Under the pieces are notes generated by a model. It was not told where the DNA came from, did not search any database, and saw nothing but the letters and a program-made list of their open reading frames with translations. Source: DLKC01 sp002478885 (GTDB taxonomy: Bacteria > Bacteroidota > Bacteroidia > Chitinophagales > Chitinophagaceae). Taken from it: a stretch of 64,000 bases of DNA. Positions 33,760 through 42,630 of this stretch are shown here, piece by piece (the stretch's first letter is position 1; each line of letters opens with the position of its first letter). Where the stretch lies: NCBI GenBank assembly GCA_046329585.1, contig JAXLUI010000001.1, positions 1,798,001 through 1,862,000 of the forward strand. The letters run 5' to 3'. Position numbers and translations under genes: made by a program.

Positions 33760-35250
33760 TTACCGGATTGCTCTTACGAGACCAAGCTTTATACCGTAAT
33801 CAAGCAGGTATTCTTTGATAGGATAATTATTAGCCATTGTAGGCATTAGCTGATAACGGAATTGCGGGCCAAGTTGCCAACGGTATTTCCCGGCTGTATA
33901 ACCTACATAGGTTTCGAAGTTGGTGTTAATATTCCAGTTGCGCATTAACTGTGAGCCGTCAGCATAATTCTTATAATTAGCTGTTATGATAAAAGGTTGT
34001 TTATCGAAGGTGTAAGTGGGTTGAACAGCAAAAGCAATACCCCATGAAAACTTGCCATTAATAGGCCTCCAATCGATGCCCACAGGCATTGAAACCTGGT
34101 AGTAACGATTGGTTAATTGAATAGGTGCGGAACCTTGAACGCTTCTGAATGTAGAAACAGTATTGAAAAGTACACTTTGACTGCCTTCAGTGAGCGCGAT
34201 AGTTGCAGGCTCAAAACTATGAACAAAAGCATCGATTTTATATTGCTGCATGTTGAACTGGAAGCCTGACCTTAACGCGAATTTCTTATTCAGGTTATAC
34301 CCAAGATTAAAACCCACCTCTAGGCCTGTTGATGCCCTATGGTTTATTATCTGGTTAACATCTACAACATAGTTAGCTTCATAAGGTAACGCAGAAACAT
34401 AAGATTTACTCAACTGGCCCGCGGCATTGTCTACAAGCCGGCGGTAACTAACAGATGGTGTTATATAAACCTGGAAATCGAACCTGTTGCTTTTAGTGCC
34501 GATCCTGGAAATACGAGAACCCAACGAATTGTCTCTTTGAGTTGGAGCTGCATCGAAATTTAATTTAGGCTGATACAAGTTCTCAGTAGAAGGTGATTTT
34601 TCTCCTACAAAAAATTTGTAATTGTTCTTAAAATGAGCATTAGAAAAATCATTCTTTGACTGCTGCATTTGCCGCATAATATTGTAGGAAGCCAAGGCAG
34701 ACGTAATATAATTCTGCTTGGGAGCAATTGCAACAATATGCTCGGTATTGCCTATATCGGCTTTCACTATGTTATTTACAGACGGACTTAGTTCAGTCTG
34801 TAAATTGTTGTTGTCAGGAACCTGAGGCTGTATATTGGAAATAACTAAAAATTCAGCATCGCTATTTTTCTGAACGGTTTCCTTTGCAATATCAATGGTT
34901 TGCTGGGTTATTTTTTCAATGGATAAATTGCTAACAGGAACTGGCCTTTTGATATCCTCTGTTTGCTTACCCGAAGTAGTCAGCCCAGGCTGGGTAAACT
35001 CCGTTGAAGTAGTCTTTTCCTGAGCAAATTGATCTTTGTTAATCCGTCCGCGTGGATTAGTGAGTATTGTACCGACAACTAGGGCAGCGATAATAACTAT
35101 CGCAATAACAGTTAAGGCGGGCCATTTACTGTAACCGTGAATTTCCTTATTAATATCCCGCCACACATGATCGGATGGGTACATCCTGTGCTGGCTGGAT
35201 TGCTCTTTTAGGAATTCTTCAAACTCATTATCGTATATCCGGTTGCCCAT
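33760..35250 (-). CDS. Single-pass membrane protein with a C-terminal outer-membrane-barrel-like domain
   Basis: The 496-residue protein starts with a soluble region of about 42 residues (NEFEEFLKEQSSQHRMYPSDHVWRDINKEIHG) that resembles the N-termini of anti-sigma factors. One membrane helix follows (ALTVIAIVIIAALVVGTIL, about 45-63), then a low-complexity Q/T/N-rich linker (about 70-240). The C-terminal 250 residues alternate in the manner of an outer membrane beta barrel (FQVYITPSVSYRRL, GLEVGFNLGYNLNKKFALRSGFQF, PVGIDWRPINGKFSWGIAFAV, YVGYTAGKYRWQLGPQFRYQL). The ECF sigma gene lies just upstream on the same strand (38-base gap), a common Bacteroidota pairing. A role as membrane partner of that sigma factor is inference; family function is unknown. 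Confidence 0.75.
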   Translation of the reverse strand: MGNRIYDNEFEEFLKEQSSQHRMYPSDHVWRDINKEIHGYSKWPALTVIAIVIIAALVVGTILTNPRGRINKDQFAQEKTTSTEFTQPGLTTSGKQTEDIKRPVPVSNLSIEKITQQTIDIAKETVQKNSDAEFLVISNIQPQVPDNNNLQTELSPSVNNIVKADIGNTEHIVAIAPKQNYITSALASYNIMRQMQQSKNDFSNAHFKNNYKFFVGEKSPSTENLYQPKLNFDAAPTQRDNSLGSRISRIGTKSNRFDFQVYITPSVSYRRLVDNAAGQLSKSYVSALPYEANYVVDVNQIINHRASTGLEVGFNLGYNLNKKFALRSGFQFNMQQYKIDAFVHSFEPATIALTEGSQSVLFNTVSTFRSVQGSAPIQLTNRYYQVSMPVGIDWRPINGKFSWGIAFAVQPTYTFDKQPFIITANYKNYADGSQLMRNWNINTNFETYVGYTAGKYRWQLGPQFRYQLMPTMANNYPIKEYLLDYGIKLGLVRAIR

Positions 35251-35287
35251 GCTACAAGCGCATCTCTCAGTTAGTTGTTATGGTATT

Positions 35288-35869
35288 TTATTTCTTAAAC
35301 GCGGCAGCTAAACTTAAACTGTCCGCATCTTTTTTCTCGATAATATTTTTCTTCGTCAATATTGATTCCAACATCGCCTTTGCCCTCGTGTATTGACTTC
35401 TGCTCGTGCTTTCCTCAATCTCCAGCATCTCTGCAATTTCTTTGTGGTTATACCCTTCAATTGCGTAAAGGTTTAAAACTGTTTTATAGCCCACTGGCAA
35501 AAGCCTTATACATTCCACCACTTGCTTTGCCTGCATTATTGAAGGCATTGTTTCTTCTTTCACTGCAATATATCCTGCGTAAGTCAATTCAACATTCTCG
35601 CTGAATTTCCGGTACTTTTTAAGAAAATTTATGCACGTATGAACAATTATACGCCGTATCCATCCTTCAAAAGAACCTTTATTCTGAAAAGTGTGAATTT
35701 GTGTAAACACTTTTATAAAACCTTCCTGCAACATGTCTTCAGCATCTTCCCTGCTTTGAGCAAACCTGTAACAAACAGAAAGCATTTTAGGGCTGTACCT
35801 GTTGTACAGCTCCCTTTGTGCTGCGGCATTATTCTGCATGCAACCTGCTAAAATTGTTTGCTCTGTCAT
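35288..35869 (-). CDS. ECF-type RNA polymerase sigma factor
   Basis: The 193-residue product has sigma region 2 (about 20-90: LYNRYSPKMLSVCYRFAQSREDAEDMLQEGFIKVF with the core-binding and -10-binding helix, then GSFEGWIRRIIVHTCINFLKKY) and region 4 (about 120-175: LPVGYKTVLNLYAIEGYNHKEIAEMLEIEESTSRSQYTRAKAML). Such factors direct RNA polymerase to envelope or nutrient-response genes. The next gene, 38 bases after the stop, encodes the membrane protein with an anti-sigma-like N-terminus, suggesting a sigma/regulator operon. A TonB receptor is transcribed divergently from the other side of a 460-base gap. Confidence 0.94.
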   Translation of the reverse strand: MTEQTILAGCMQNNAAAQRELYNRYSPKMLSVCYRFAQSREDAEDMLQEGFIKVFTQIHTFQNKGSFEGWIRRIIVHTCINFLKKYRKFSENVELTYAGYIAVKEETMPSIMQAKQVVECIRLLPVGYKTVLNLYAIEGYNHKEIAEMLEIEESTSRSQYTRAKAMLESILTKKNIIEKKDADSLSLAAAFKK

Positions 35870-36043
35870 TCGGGTAAATCAATTTACCCAATAAATATAG
35901 ACAAATTATTTAATCAAATGCTGCTTATACCGGCAAGAGAAATTTATGAAAACGGGTATTTTTGTCTCTCCCCGCTATTTTGGCAATGCTTCGTCCGCAG
36001 TACAATTTTTTTGTTCTCAGCATTATATCGTCAGTAGTTTTGC

Positions 36044-36064
36044 CCTGCGTCGCATGCTTGTGCA
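36044..36064 (+). repeat. Degenerate type A repeat arm
   Basis: CTGCGTCGCATGCTTGTGC matches the A consensus at most positions, including a near-intact core and CTTGTGC. Confidence 0.6.
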
Positions 36065-36274
36065 ACTGGCTTTTCATTCAGACTTTTTAAAACCGCCGTT
36101 AAAAATTTAGAAAACGATACAATTTTTGCGCAAAGTATTATGTACCTGCCACCATTAAACTGGGAGAAGTACGATTACCCTCGAAATTATTTGGGATTAA
36201 TTTAACGCATCAGCAAGCCAATTTCGAGCTGTTCTCAAATCTCAAAATCAAATAAATCTTTAAAATTTGCAACA

Positions 36275-36308
36275 TTGTTGAAATTTACATCAAAGGCGGT
36301 TACTTTTG
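36275..36308 (+). promoter_or_regulatory. Promoter of the TonB-dependent receptor
   Basis: TTG copies at 36275-36277 and 36278-36280 precede TACTTTTG at 36301-36308, the -7 form TAnnTTTG, by 20 to 23 bases. The start codon is 22 bases downstream of the -7 box. Confidence 0.65.
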
Positions 36309-36329
36309 CAACGGCGCAATAATAATAAA

Positions 36330-38768
36330 ATGAGAAGCCAATTGTTATTAGTTTATTCGTTCTGCTTTACACTCAATGCTTCTTTGTGGGCGCAGCCAAA
36401 CACCACAAAAATCACGGAGCCTTTTAAAAATGAAACTGAAAAAGTGCATTTTTCAGGAAACATAACAGACGCGAAAACAGGACTTCCGCTGCCAGGCACT
36501 TCCATTTATTTACCCGATCTCCACACCGGAGCCATATCAGATGAAAAGGGATTCTTTAAACTTCCACCTTTAAAAACCGGAAAGTATCTCGTGGAAATAA
36601 GTTTCCAGGGATACAGCACCATCATAGAAACAATAGAATTAGCGGGAGAAACAAGCCGCAATTTTTCTCTTACGCCTGCCATAGTTGAGCAGGAAGCCGT
36701 AACCGTAACAGGGGTTTCTTTTGCTACCCGCACAAGGCAAAACCCGCAAACAGTGAATGTGGTAAAAAATAGCGACCTGCTTAATACTTCCTCGTCAAAT
36801 ATCATAGATGCGCTTTCGAAAACCGTTCCCGGTTTAACAGTCCTTTCAACCGGGCCAGCCATAAGTAAACCCTTTATCAGGGGCCTGGGATACAATCGGG
36901 TCGTAACTGTTAACGACGGCGTAAGGCAGGAAGGGCAGCAATGGGGCGATGAGCACGGGATAGAAGTGGATGACTACAGTGCGCAACGGGTCGAGGTTTT
37001 AAAAGGTCCGGCCTCACTGATGTATGGCAGCGACGCTATCGCAGGCGTAATAAATATTCAATCGCAACTGCCAGCTCCGGAAGGAACGATCAGGTCTGCA
37101 ATAGCTAGTGAATATCAGACAAACAGTGGGCTCAGGGGTATTTACGGTAGCACGGGTGGTACAAAAAATGGTTTTAGCTGGAATGCTTATGCCGACTACA
37201 AAGCAGCCCATGACTACCACAATAAATATGACGGTTTTGTTTTTAACTCGAAATTTTACAACAAGAACTATGGTGCAATGCTCGGTTACCGGGGTAATTG
37301 GGGAAGCAGCAGGATCCTGGTCACAAGCTTTGATCAACACATAGGAATGGTAGAAGGCGATCGCGATGAGATTACCGGCCAGTTTATTAAAGAACTGCCG
37401 GGTGGTGAATATGCCATTGCAACAAGTGAAGACTTTAAAAGAACAACTCCCGAAGTCCCATTCCAACACATAAGTCATTTCAAAGTTACCTCTGACAATG
37501 TACTGAATATTGGCAAAAATCACCTCGATTTTACATTGGCCATCCAGCGCAACAGGCGCCGGGAATTTGGCAACGTCGCTGATATCGAAACCCCAAATGC
37601 ATTCTTCGATCTTGCAACGCTTAACTATGCCATCCGGTATCATTTGCCGTCTAATAAAAAGTGGAAGGCTGCTTTTGGCTTAAATGGCATGTATCAATCA
37701 AACGAGAATAAGGCAATAGAAGCCATAATACCTGACTACCATCTTTTTGATGCCGGCGTTTTCTTTTTTAGCCAATACATAAAAGATAAATTTTCTGCCA
37801 GCGGTGGGGTCAGAATCGACAACAGGCATGCTGTAGGTCTGCCAATGACTATTGACGGTGAAAATAAATTCAACAGTTTCGAAAAAAGCTTCACCAATAT
37901 CTCCGGAAGTGTTGGGCTCTCGTACCAGTTAAGTAAAGAAGTAACCTTTAAGGCAAATGTTGCACGGGGATTCAGGGCACCGAATTTCGCAGAACTGGCA
38001 AGTAATGGCGCACACGAAGGAACCAACAGGTATGAAGTTGGCAATAACGATTTAAAAAGCGAAGTGAGCACACAGGCTGACGCAGGCATTGAAGTTGCTG
38101 CTGAACATGTTTCTTTATACGCATCTGTTTTTTATAACTACGTATATGATTTCATTTTTTATGAGAGGGTATCCGGTAACTCCGGTGGCGATTCAATCAT
38201 AATAGATCCGGAATCGGGCAAAGTATTGAATGTTTACCGTTTTGATCAGAAGAATGCGATACTTTATGGCGCGGAACTTCATATTGACCTGCACCCACAC
38301 CCTTTGGACTGGCTACATTTTGAAAACACGTTTAGTTACACCCGTGGCAAATTCAGGCAGTCCGTGGATGGCTCAGACAACCTTCCTTTAATACCCGCTG
38401 CAAAATTTGTGTCCGAGTTGAAAGGTAATTTTTTAATCAGGGGCAAAGTGCTAAAGAATCTTTATGCGAGCATAACCGGTGACTACACATTTAGCCAAAA
38501 CAATGCATTTACAGGATACAATACAGAAACAAATACCAGCAATTATTTTCTATTAAATGCCGGTGTTGGCGCAGATGTTGTATCAAAAGGCAAGACTATA
38601 TTCGGGCTTCATTTCTCGGCAACAAATATTGGAGATGTTACTTATCAAAATCACCTCAGCCGGTTAAAATATACACCTGAAAATCTTGCCACGGGCAGGT
38701 ATGGTGTGTTTGACATGGGGAGAAATTTTAGTATTAAAGTGAATATTCCGTTGAATTATAAAATTTAA
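36330..38768 (+). CDS. TonB-dependent receptor with carboxypeptidase-like N-terminal domain
   Basis: The ATG at 36330 gives MRSQLLLVYSFCFTLNASLWAQ, a signal peptide. Residues about 40-125 are the carboxypeptidase-regulatory-like domain (FSGNITDAKTGLPLPGTSIYLPD). Then comes the plug (NIIDALSKTVPGLTVLSTGPAISKPFIRGLGYNRVVTVNDGVRQEG and RVEVLKGPASLMYGSDAIAGVINI) and a barrel to the C-terminal NFSIKVNIPLNYKI. The QQWGDEHGIEVDDYSAQRVEVLKGP stretch is characteristic of metal-associated receptors related to ZnuD and OprC, which import zinc or copper; substrate assignment is inference. It is transcribed away from the ECF sigma factor gene, which may regulate it. The 812-residue length is normal. Confidence 0.9.
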   Translation: MRSQLLLVYSFCFTLNASLWAQPNTTKITEPFKNETEKVHFSGNITDAKTGLPLPGTSIYLPDLHTGAISDEKGFFKLPPLKTGKYLVEISFQGYSTIIETIELAGETSRNFSLTPAIVEQEAVTVTGVSFATRTRQNPQTVNVVKNSDLLNTSSSNIIDALSKTVPGLTVLSTGPAISKPFIRGLGYNRVVTVNDGVRQEGQQWGDEHGIEVDDYSAQRVEVLKGPASLMYGSDAIAGVINIQSQLPAPEGTIRSAIASEYQTNSGLRGIYGSTGGTKNGFSWNAYADYKAAHDYHNKYDGFVFNSKFYNKNYGAMLGYRGNWGSSRILVTSFDQHIGMVEGDRDEITGQFIKELPGGEYAIATSEDFKRTTPEVPFQHISHFKVTSDNVLNIGKNHLDFTLAIQRNRRREFGNVADIETPNAFFDLATLNYAIRYHLPSNKKWKAAFGLNGMYQSNENKAIEAIIPDYHLFDAGVFFFSQYIKDKFSASGGVRIDNRHAVGLPMTIDGENKFNSFEKSFTNISGSVGLSYQLSKEVTFKANVARGFRAPNFAELASNGAHEGTNRYEVGNNDLKSEVSTQADAGIEVAAEHVSLYASVFYNYVYDFIFYERVSGNSGGDSIIIDPESGKVLNVYRFDQKNAILYGAELHIDLHPHPLDWLHFENTFSYTRGKFRQSVDGSDNLPLIPAAKFVSELKGNFLIRGKVLKNLYASITGDYTFSQNNAFTGYNTETNTSNYFLLNAGVGADVVSKGKTIFGLHFSATNIGDVTYQNHLSRLKYTPENLATGRYGVFDMGRNFSIKVNIPLNYKI

Positions 38769-38800
38769 ACATTATCTACGATGCCGGCAATAGCACCGGC

Positions 38801-38820
38801 GCTGAAGTGTGCGACGCAAC
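38801..38820 (-). repeat. Solitary type A repeat arm with outer segment
   Basis: GCTGAAGTGTGCGACGCAAC is followed by GAAGATGCCA and later GCCCGG, the outer segments of the family. It lies between the TonB receptor and the flippase-like gene. Confidence 0.85.
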
Positions 38821-38994
38821 GAAGATGCCACGACAAACAAATGCCCGGTACATAATATCCTGCTTATATGTTCACGCTTTTAAACCTCGCTCGGGCGGAT
38901 TATTGACCAGGACACTGATATGTGATGCTTATGCACATGAGCGTGTATAATTCCGCAACACTATCAAAAATTATCTGCTTCAATTAATGTAGGT

Positions 38995-39999
38995 TTGAAA
39001 AAAAATCTCCTGAAAAAACGCCGCAAAATATTACTCAATTACGTTATCGGCCCATTGATATTTTTACTGCTTTCGGTTTCCATTTATTATAAGTTGAAAG
39101 ACGAAACATCACTACAGGAAGCAAAAGATTTGCTAACCGGGGCACTTTCGGGAAATAATATTTTACTTATCCTATCACTCCTGTTATTGATGATAACCAA
39201 TTGGGGAATTGAGGCGGCAAAATGGAAAATATTGGTTTCTCGCATTCAGCACATAAATTATTTTACCTGTTTTAAGGCAGTGTTGTCGGGTGTTTCACTT
39301 TCACTACTTCTTCCAAACGGCATTGGCGACTATGCCGGCAGAACGGTTTATATGAACGAAGGTAACCGGCTACGGTCAGTTACGCTCACACTGGTAGGCA
39401 GTATGGCTCAACTTATTATCACATTAATCGCCGGTCTTTTTGGCTTGATCTATCTAAAGGAAACATCCTGGAAAAATATAGGCGAGTTGCAGGGGCTTTC
39501 GGGTTATTGGATAAATGTGATCATTTTTATGGTAGCGATTGGCTCGACGCTGATGTTGGTAATTTATTTTAAGCTGAATTGGCTTACGCTGATGTTTGAA
39601 AAAATTCCGTTTGTAAGCAGGTACAAGTTTATGGTAGAAAATCTTGAAACGATTGAAAGCAGGGTTTTAACAAGAATTTTGTTACTGTCGCTCATCAGGT
39701 TTACAGTTTTTATCGTTCAGTACCTGGCAGTGCTTCACATATTTAATGTGCAATTAAATATTGTTGATGCAACTTGCACAGTGTGCGTTATGTTTTTGGT
39801 ATTGGCGATTTTGCCAACAATACCTGTGGCAGATTTAGGGATGCGTGGCGAAGTGGGATTACAACTTTTTGGCATACTCAGTGTAAATAAACTCGGCATT
39901 ATTGCAACAACGGCAGGCATATGGCTTATTAATTTAATTTTGCCCGCGGTGGCAGGAAGTTTGTTTATAACAGGCATTAAATTATTTAGAAACAGGTAA
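38995..39999 (+). CDS. Lysylphosphatidylglycerol-synthase-TM-like (UPF0104) membrane protein
   Basis: A TTG start at 38995 gives (M)KKNLLKKRRKILLNYVIGPLIFLLLS. No nearby ATG gives the N-terminal helix. The 334-residue protein has about eight membrane helices and family landmarks: GIEAAKWKILVSRI, SLLLPNGIGDYAGRTVYMN, and the C-terminal PVADLGMRGEVGLQLFG. The fold is that of MprF-type lipid flippases and related proteins without the synthase domain, found in Bacteroidota envelope lipid loci. It ends one base before the next gene, so the two are co-transcribed. Substrate is unknown. Confidence 0.85.
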   Translation: MKKNLLKKRRKILLNYVIGPLIFLLLSVSIYYKLKDETSLQEAKDLLTGALSGNNILLILSLLLLMITNWGIEAAKWKILVSRIQHINYFTCFKAVLSGVSLSLLLPNGIGDYAGRTVYMNEGNRLRSVTLTLVGSMAQLIITLIAGLFGLIYLKETSWKNIGELQGLSGYWINVIIFMVAIGSTLMLVIYFKLNWLTLMFEKIPFVSRYKFMVENLETIESRVLTRILLLSLIRFTVFIVQYLAVLHIFNVQLNIVDATCTVCVMFLVLAILPTIPVADLGMRGEVGLQLFGILSVNKLGIIATTAGIWLINLILPAVAGSLFITGIKLFRNR

Positions 40000-40000
40000 A

Positions 40001-40792
40001 GTGAAGAAATCTCTAATTATCCTCTTTTCAACACTCATTTGGCTAAAACTCTCTGCAGGGGACGAGTTTTGTGGTATTCGCAACACTACTTTTAACGCCG
40101 GCGAACTGATTACTTATAATGTTTTTTATGCCGTGGCCGGCATTTATGTAAATGCAGGTACAGCAAATTTTACACTATCACTCGATAAAATAAATAACAA
40201 ACCCTGCTATCATGTAGTGGGTGATGGCAAATCAAATCCGAGCTACGACTGGATATTTAAAGTAAGAGATCGCTACGAAAGTTATTTTGATACAAGCAAT
40301 CTTCAACCAATGAAGTTCATAAGAAATGTTGACGAAGGCGGGTACAAGAAAAATGAAAATATAACATTCAACCAGGAAACAAATACTGCAATAACTACAT
40401 CAGGCGTGTTTAAAGTGCCTAATTGCGTACAGGATGTACTTAGCTCGGTTTATTATGCACGCAATATCGATTTTGCAAAGTATAAAGTAGGCGATAAAAT
40501 TCCATTCAGTATGTTCCTCGATAACGAAGTATACGACCTGTATATTCGCTACCTCGGTAAAGAGACAGTGAAAACAAAGTATGGTAAATTTAAGGCCATC
40601 AAATTTAAACCACTGCTTGTAAAAGGCACCATATTCGAAGGCGGTGAGAAAATGAATGTTTGGGTAACCGATGACCCCAACCATGTGCCGATTCGTATCG
40701 AAAGCCCGATAGTCGTAGGCACCATCAAGATAGATATGATGCAATACAAAAATCTCCGCTATCCGTTAAGCTCTCTTGAAAGTTTTAGGTAA
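40001..40792 (+). CDS. DUF3108 domain protein, probably periplasmic
   Basis: A GTG start at 40001, one base after the previous stop, gives (M)KKSLIILFSTLIWLKLSAGDEF, a signal peptide. The remaining 240 residues match DUF3108: RNTTFNAGELITYNVFYAVAGIYVNAG, DGKSNPSYDWIFKVRDRYESYFD, QDVLSSVYYARNID and VWVTDDPNHVPIRIESPIVVGTIKIDM. The family is periplasmic, beta-rich and of unknown function, and often sits near envelope lipid genes, consistent with its coupling to the flippase-like gene. GldH and YicC genes follow on the opposite strand after a repeat element. Confidence 0.88.
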   Translation: MKKSLIILFSTLIWLKLSAGDEFCGIRNTTFNAGELITYNVFYAVAGIYVNAGTANFTLSLDKINNKPCYHVVGDGKSNPSYDWIFKVRDRYESYFDTSNLQPMKFIRNVDEGGYKKNENITFNQETNTAITTSGVFKVPNCVQDVLSSVYYARNIDFAKYKVGDKIPFSMFLDNEVYDLYIRYLGKETVKTKYGKFKAIKFKPLLVKGTIFEGGEKMNVWVTDDPNHVPIRIESPIVVGTIKIDMMQYKNLRYPLSSLESFR

Positions 40793-40828
40793 TTTTTTTA
40801 CCGGCGGCATTGCAGGCATTAAGCTGCT

Positions 40829-40975
40829 GTTGTGTCACTCACTTGTACGCCTGTTCCGCTACGCAGCAAACCTCGAATGCTTTTCTTCAGGGTGAATTAT
40901 TCTTCACCGGCTTTACCCCGAATCGCTATCCATCATTGCTCATTTCCATTCACCAGCACAAGTGTGCGACGCAAC
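40829..40975. repeat. Interspersed repeat, complete B/A pair
   Basis: Type B arm GTTGTGTCACTCACTTGTAC is at 40829-40848 and inverted type A arm GCACAAGTGTGCGACGCAAC at 40956-40975, 107 bases apart, with an outer GCCGGGC near 40997. It lies in the convergent gap between the DUF3108 gene and gldH. Confidence 0.92.
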
Positions 40976-41024
40976 AGGCGTTGACATTTGCAATAACGCC
41001 GGGCAAAAAAAAATAACAAATCTG

Positions 41025-41489
41025 CTATTGGCCTGCTTTTTCTACGCGAATGCCTGCGTTCATTACATACTGCAGGGGATCTTCGCGCATGATTTGCTGA
41101 AGCACAAAAGTGTAGTTCCCTTTCTTTAGTTTAATGGGGTATTTGTTGATTAATACCCTGTGCTCAATTATATCATCCATGGCGCTGCCGAGCCAGCCTT
41201 TGGCATTATCGCCAAGCTTAAGCTTTACCTGTTGATCGGTGACACTATTGTCAGGGGCAACTGTTTTCAGCTGCATCCACATATTGTTGAAGTGGTAGGC
41301 GTCGGTATGTCGTACCACAGCATAAATATTGTATGATGATGTTGTATCAGCTACGCTGAAAGTGAAAGAAATCTTATTTGCACTGACCCACGCGTGACTA
41401 CCGAATGCGGCTGTTTGCTCATAAACATCAACCGTATCGCAGGAAGTTGTAAAAAGCAACGGTATCAATAAAAAAAGTAACTGCTTCAA
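41025..41489 (-). CDS. gldH: Gliding motility lipoprotein GldH
   Basis: The 154-residue protein begins MKQLLFLLIPLLFTTSCDTVDVYEQ, a lipoprotein signal with the lipobox before the cysteine at position 17. The mature part matches GldH: TAAFGSHAWVSANKISFTFSVADTTSSYNIYAVVRHTDAYHFNNMWMQL and the closing YTFVLQQIMREDPLQYVMNAGIRVE. GldH is needed for gliding and chitin use in Flavobacterium johnsoniae and is conserved beyond gliding species. The upstream YicC gene ends 17 bases before it on the same strand, so a shared transcript is likely. Confidence 0.92.
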   Translation of the reverse strand: MKQLLFLLIPLLFTTSCDTVDVYEQTAAFGSHAWVSANKISFTFSVADTTSSYNIYAVVRHTDAYHFNNMWMQLKTVAPDNSVTDQQVKLKLGDNAKGWLGSAMDDIIEHRVLINKYPIKLKKGNYTFVLQQIMREDPLQYVMNAGIRVEKAGQ

Positions 41490-41506
41490 ACCTTTTTGCT
41501 TTTTAA

Positions 41507-42382
41507 TTACAAAATATTCATTATTTGTTCTTTCGCTTTTTCGAGTTCGTCCTTCATTAAAACAACACTCTTTTGTATGTCGGAATCGTAAGCCTTAGAT
41601 CCCATAGTATTTATTTCCCTTCCAATTTCCTGCAGAATAAAGGATAGCTTTTTGCCTTTGCTTGCTTCGGCTTCGGCCAGGATGATGCGGAAATAGCCGC
41701 AATGATTTTTTAACCGTACCTGTTCTTCGCTAATATCGATCTTCTCGATATAATAAATCAACTCCTGCTCAAGCCTGTTGGGATCATAATTTTCTTTGCC
41801 GGTGTTCTCCTCCAACACTTTTTTTAACCCATCCTTTATCTTGCTGCGACGCCTTGGCTCTAGAGCGGTGATGGTGGCTTGTTGTTCTTCAATATTTTTA
41901 ATGCGCTCAAGCAAGTCGTCTTCCAGGCATTTACCTTCTTCGCGCCTGTGCTCGTTCAGCTGATCAATCGCCTGCTGTAAAACATTTTTAAAAGCCGCCC
42001 ACTCCTCATCAGTGAGCATTTCAGTTGTTGGCGTAACTACATCAGGCAGCTTAAGCAATGTACTAAGAATATTATCGGTGCTGAGATTGAGCTCTTTTGC
42101 AACTTCATAAACGGGGCCATAATAAGCCTTCAACAAAGTTGTATTAATGGTAACAGGTTTTGCAGAACCGTTTTGCTTTAACGTTATTACACATTCAATG
42201 CTTCCACGCATCAGCCCTTCATTGAGCATATTTCTTATATCGATCTCGTAAGACTTGAGCAAGGTGGGAATAGTAAGCCTGATATCATACTGCTTTCCGT
42301 TCAGGGAGCGCAGCTCTACAAGAAATATTTTATCATCAACTGATTGCTCGGCCCTTCCGTAACCTGTCATCGAATAAAGCAT
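41507..42382 (-). CDS. YicC/YloC-family endoribonuclease
   Basis: The ATG at 42382 gives MLYSMTGYGRAEQSVDDKIFLVELRSLNGKQYDIRL, the invariant family N-terminus (MTGYG and SLNGK). A longer frame to 42535 has no similarity to the family. The 291-residue product continues with REEGKCLEDDLLERIKNIEEQQATI, DPNRLEQELIYYIEKIDISEEQVRLKNH and the C-terminal GKKLSFILQEIGREINTMGSKA motif. YicC proteins are RNases that act on small RNAs and mRNA. The gene is co-directional with gldH and 17 bases upstream. Confidence 0.92.
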   Translation of the reverse strand: MLYSMTGYGRAEQSVDDKIFLVELRSLNGKQYDIRLTIPTLLKSYEIDIRNMLNEGLMRGSIECVITLKQNGSAKPVTINTTLLKAYYGPVYEVAKELNLSTDNILSTLLKLPDVVTPTTEMLTDEEWAAFKNVLQQAIDQLNEHRREEGKCLEDDLLERIKNIEEQQATITALEPRRRSKIKDGLKKVLEENTGKENYDPNRLEQELIYYIEKIDISEEQVRLKNHCGYFRIILAEAEASKGKKLSFILQEIGREINTMGSKAYDSDIQKSVVLMKDELEKAKEQIMNIL

Positions 42383-42630
42383 AGTGTAATTGTTGTTAAG
42401 TAAAATAAAGGTAAATATCACAGATAAAAAAACTGCTTTCGTTTCAACCGTAGCTGCAGCGCCACCCCTGGCAGGAAGTGCAAGGTAACTTAATAATAAA
42501 CGCCCAATGCCATTGCTGCAAAACGAAATAGACAATGGATTCGCATAAGTCTCAACCCGGTCATTGTATTATGCAAAACAAAAATTCTGTAACTATTTGC
42601 TTGCTACATTTGTTAAGTTAAAAAACCGCT

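Larger units (their letters stand above)
35870..36329. other. Divergent gap between sigma factor and TonB receptor genes
   Basis: AT-rich. It holds a degenerate repeat arm at 36044-36064 (CTGCGTCGCATGCTTGTGC core) and a good promoter for the receptor at 36275-36308. No other coding or RNA feature was seen. Confidence 0.6.

Noticed and set aside
41507..42535. Long start of the YicC gene at 42535
   Set aside because: The family N-terminus MLYSMTGYG begins at 42382; the upstream 51 residues have no family similarity.
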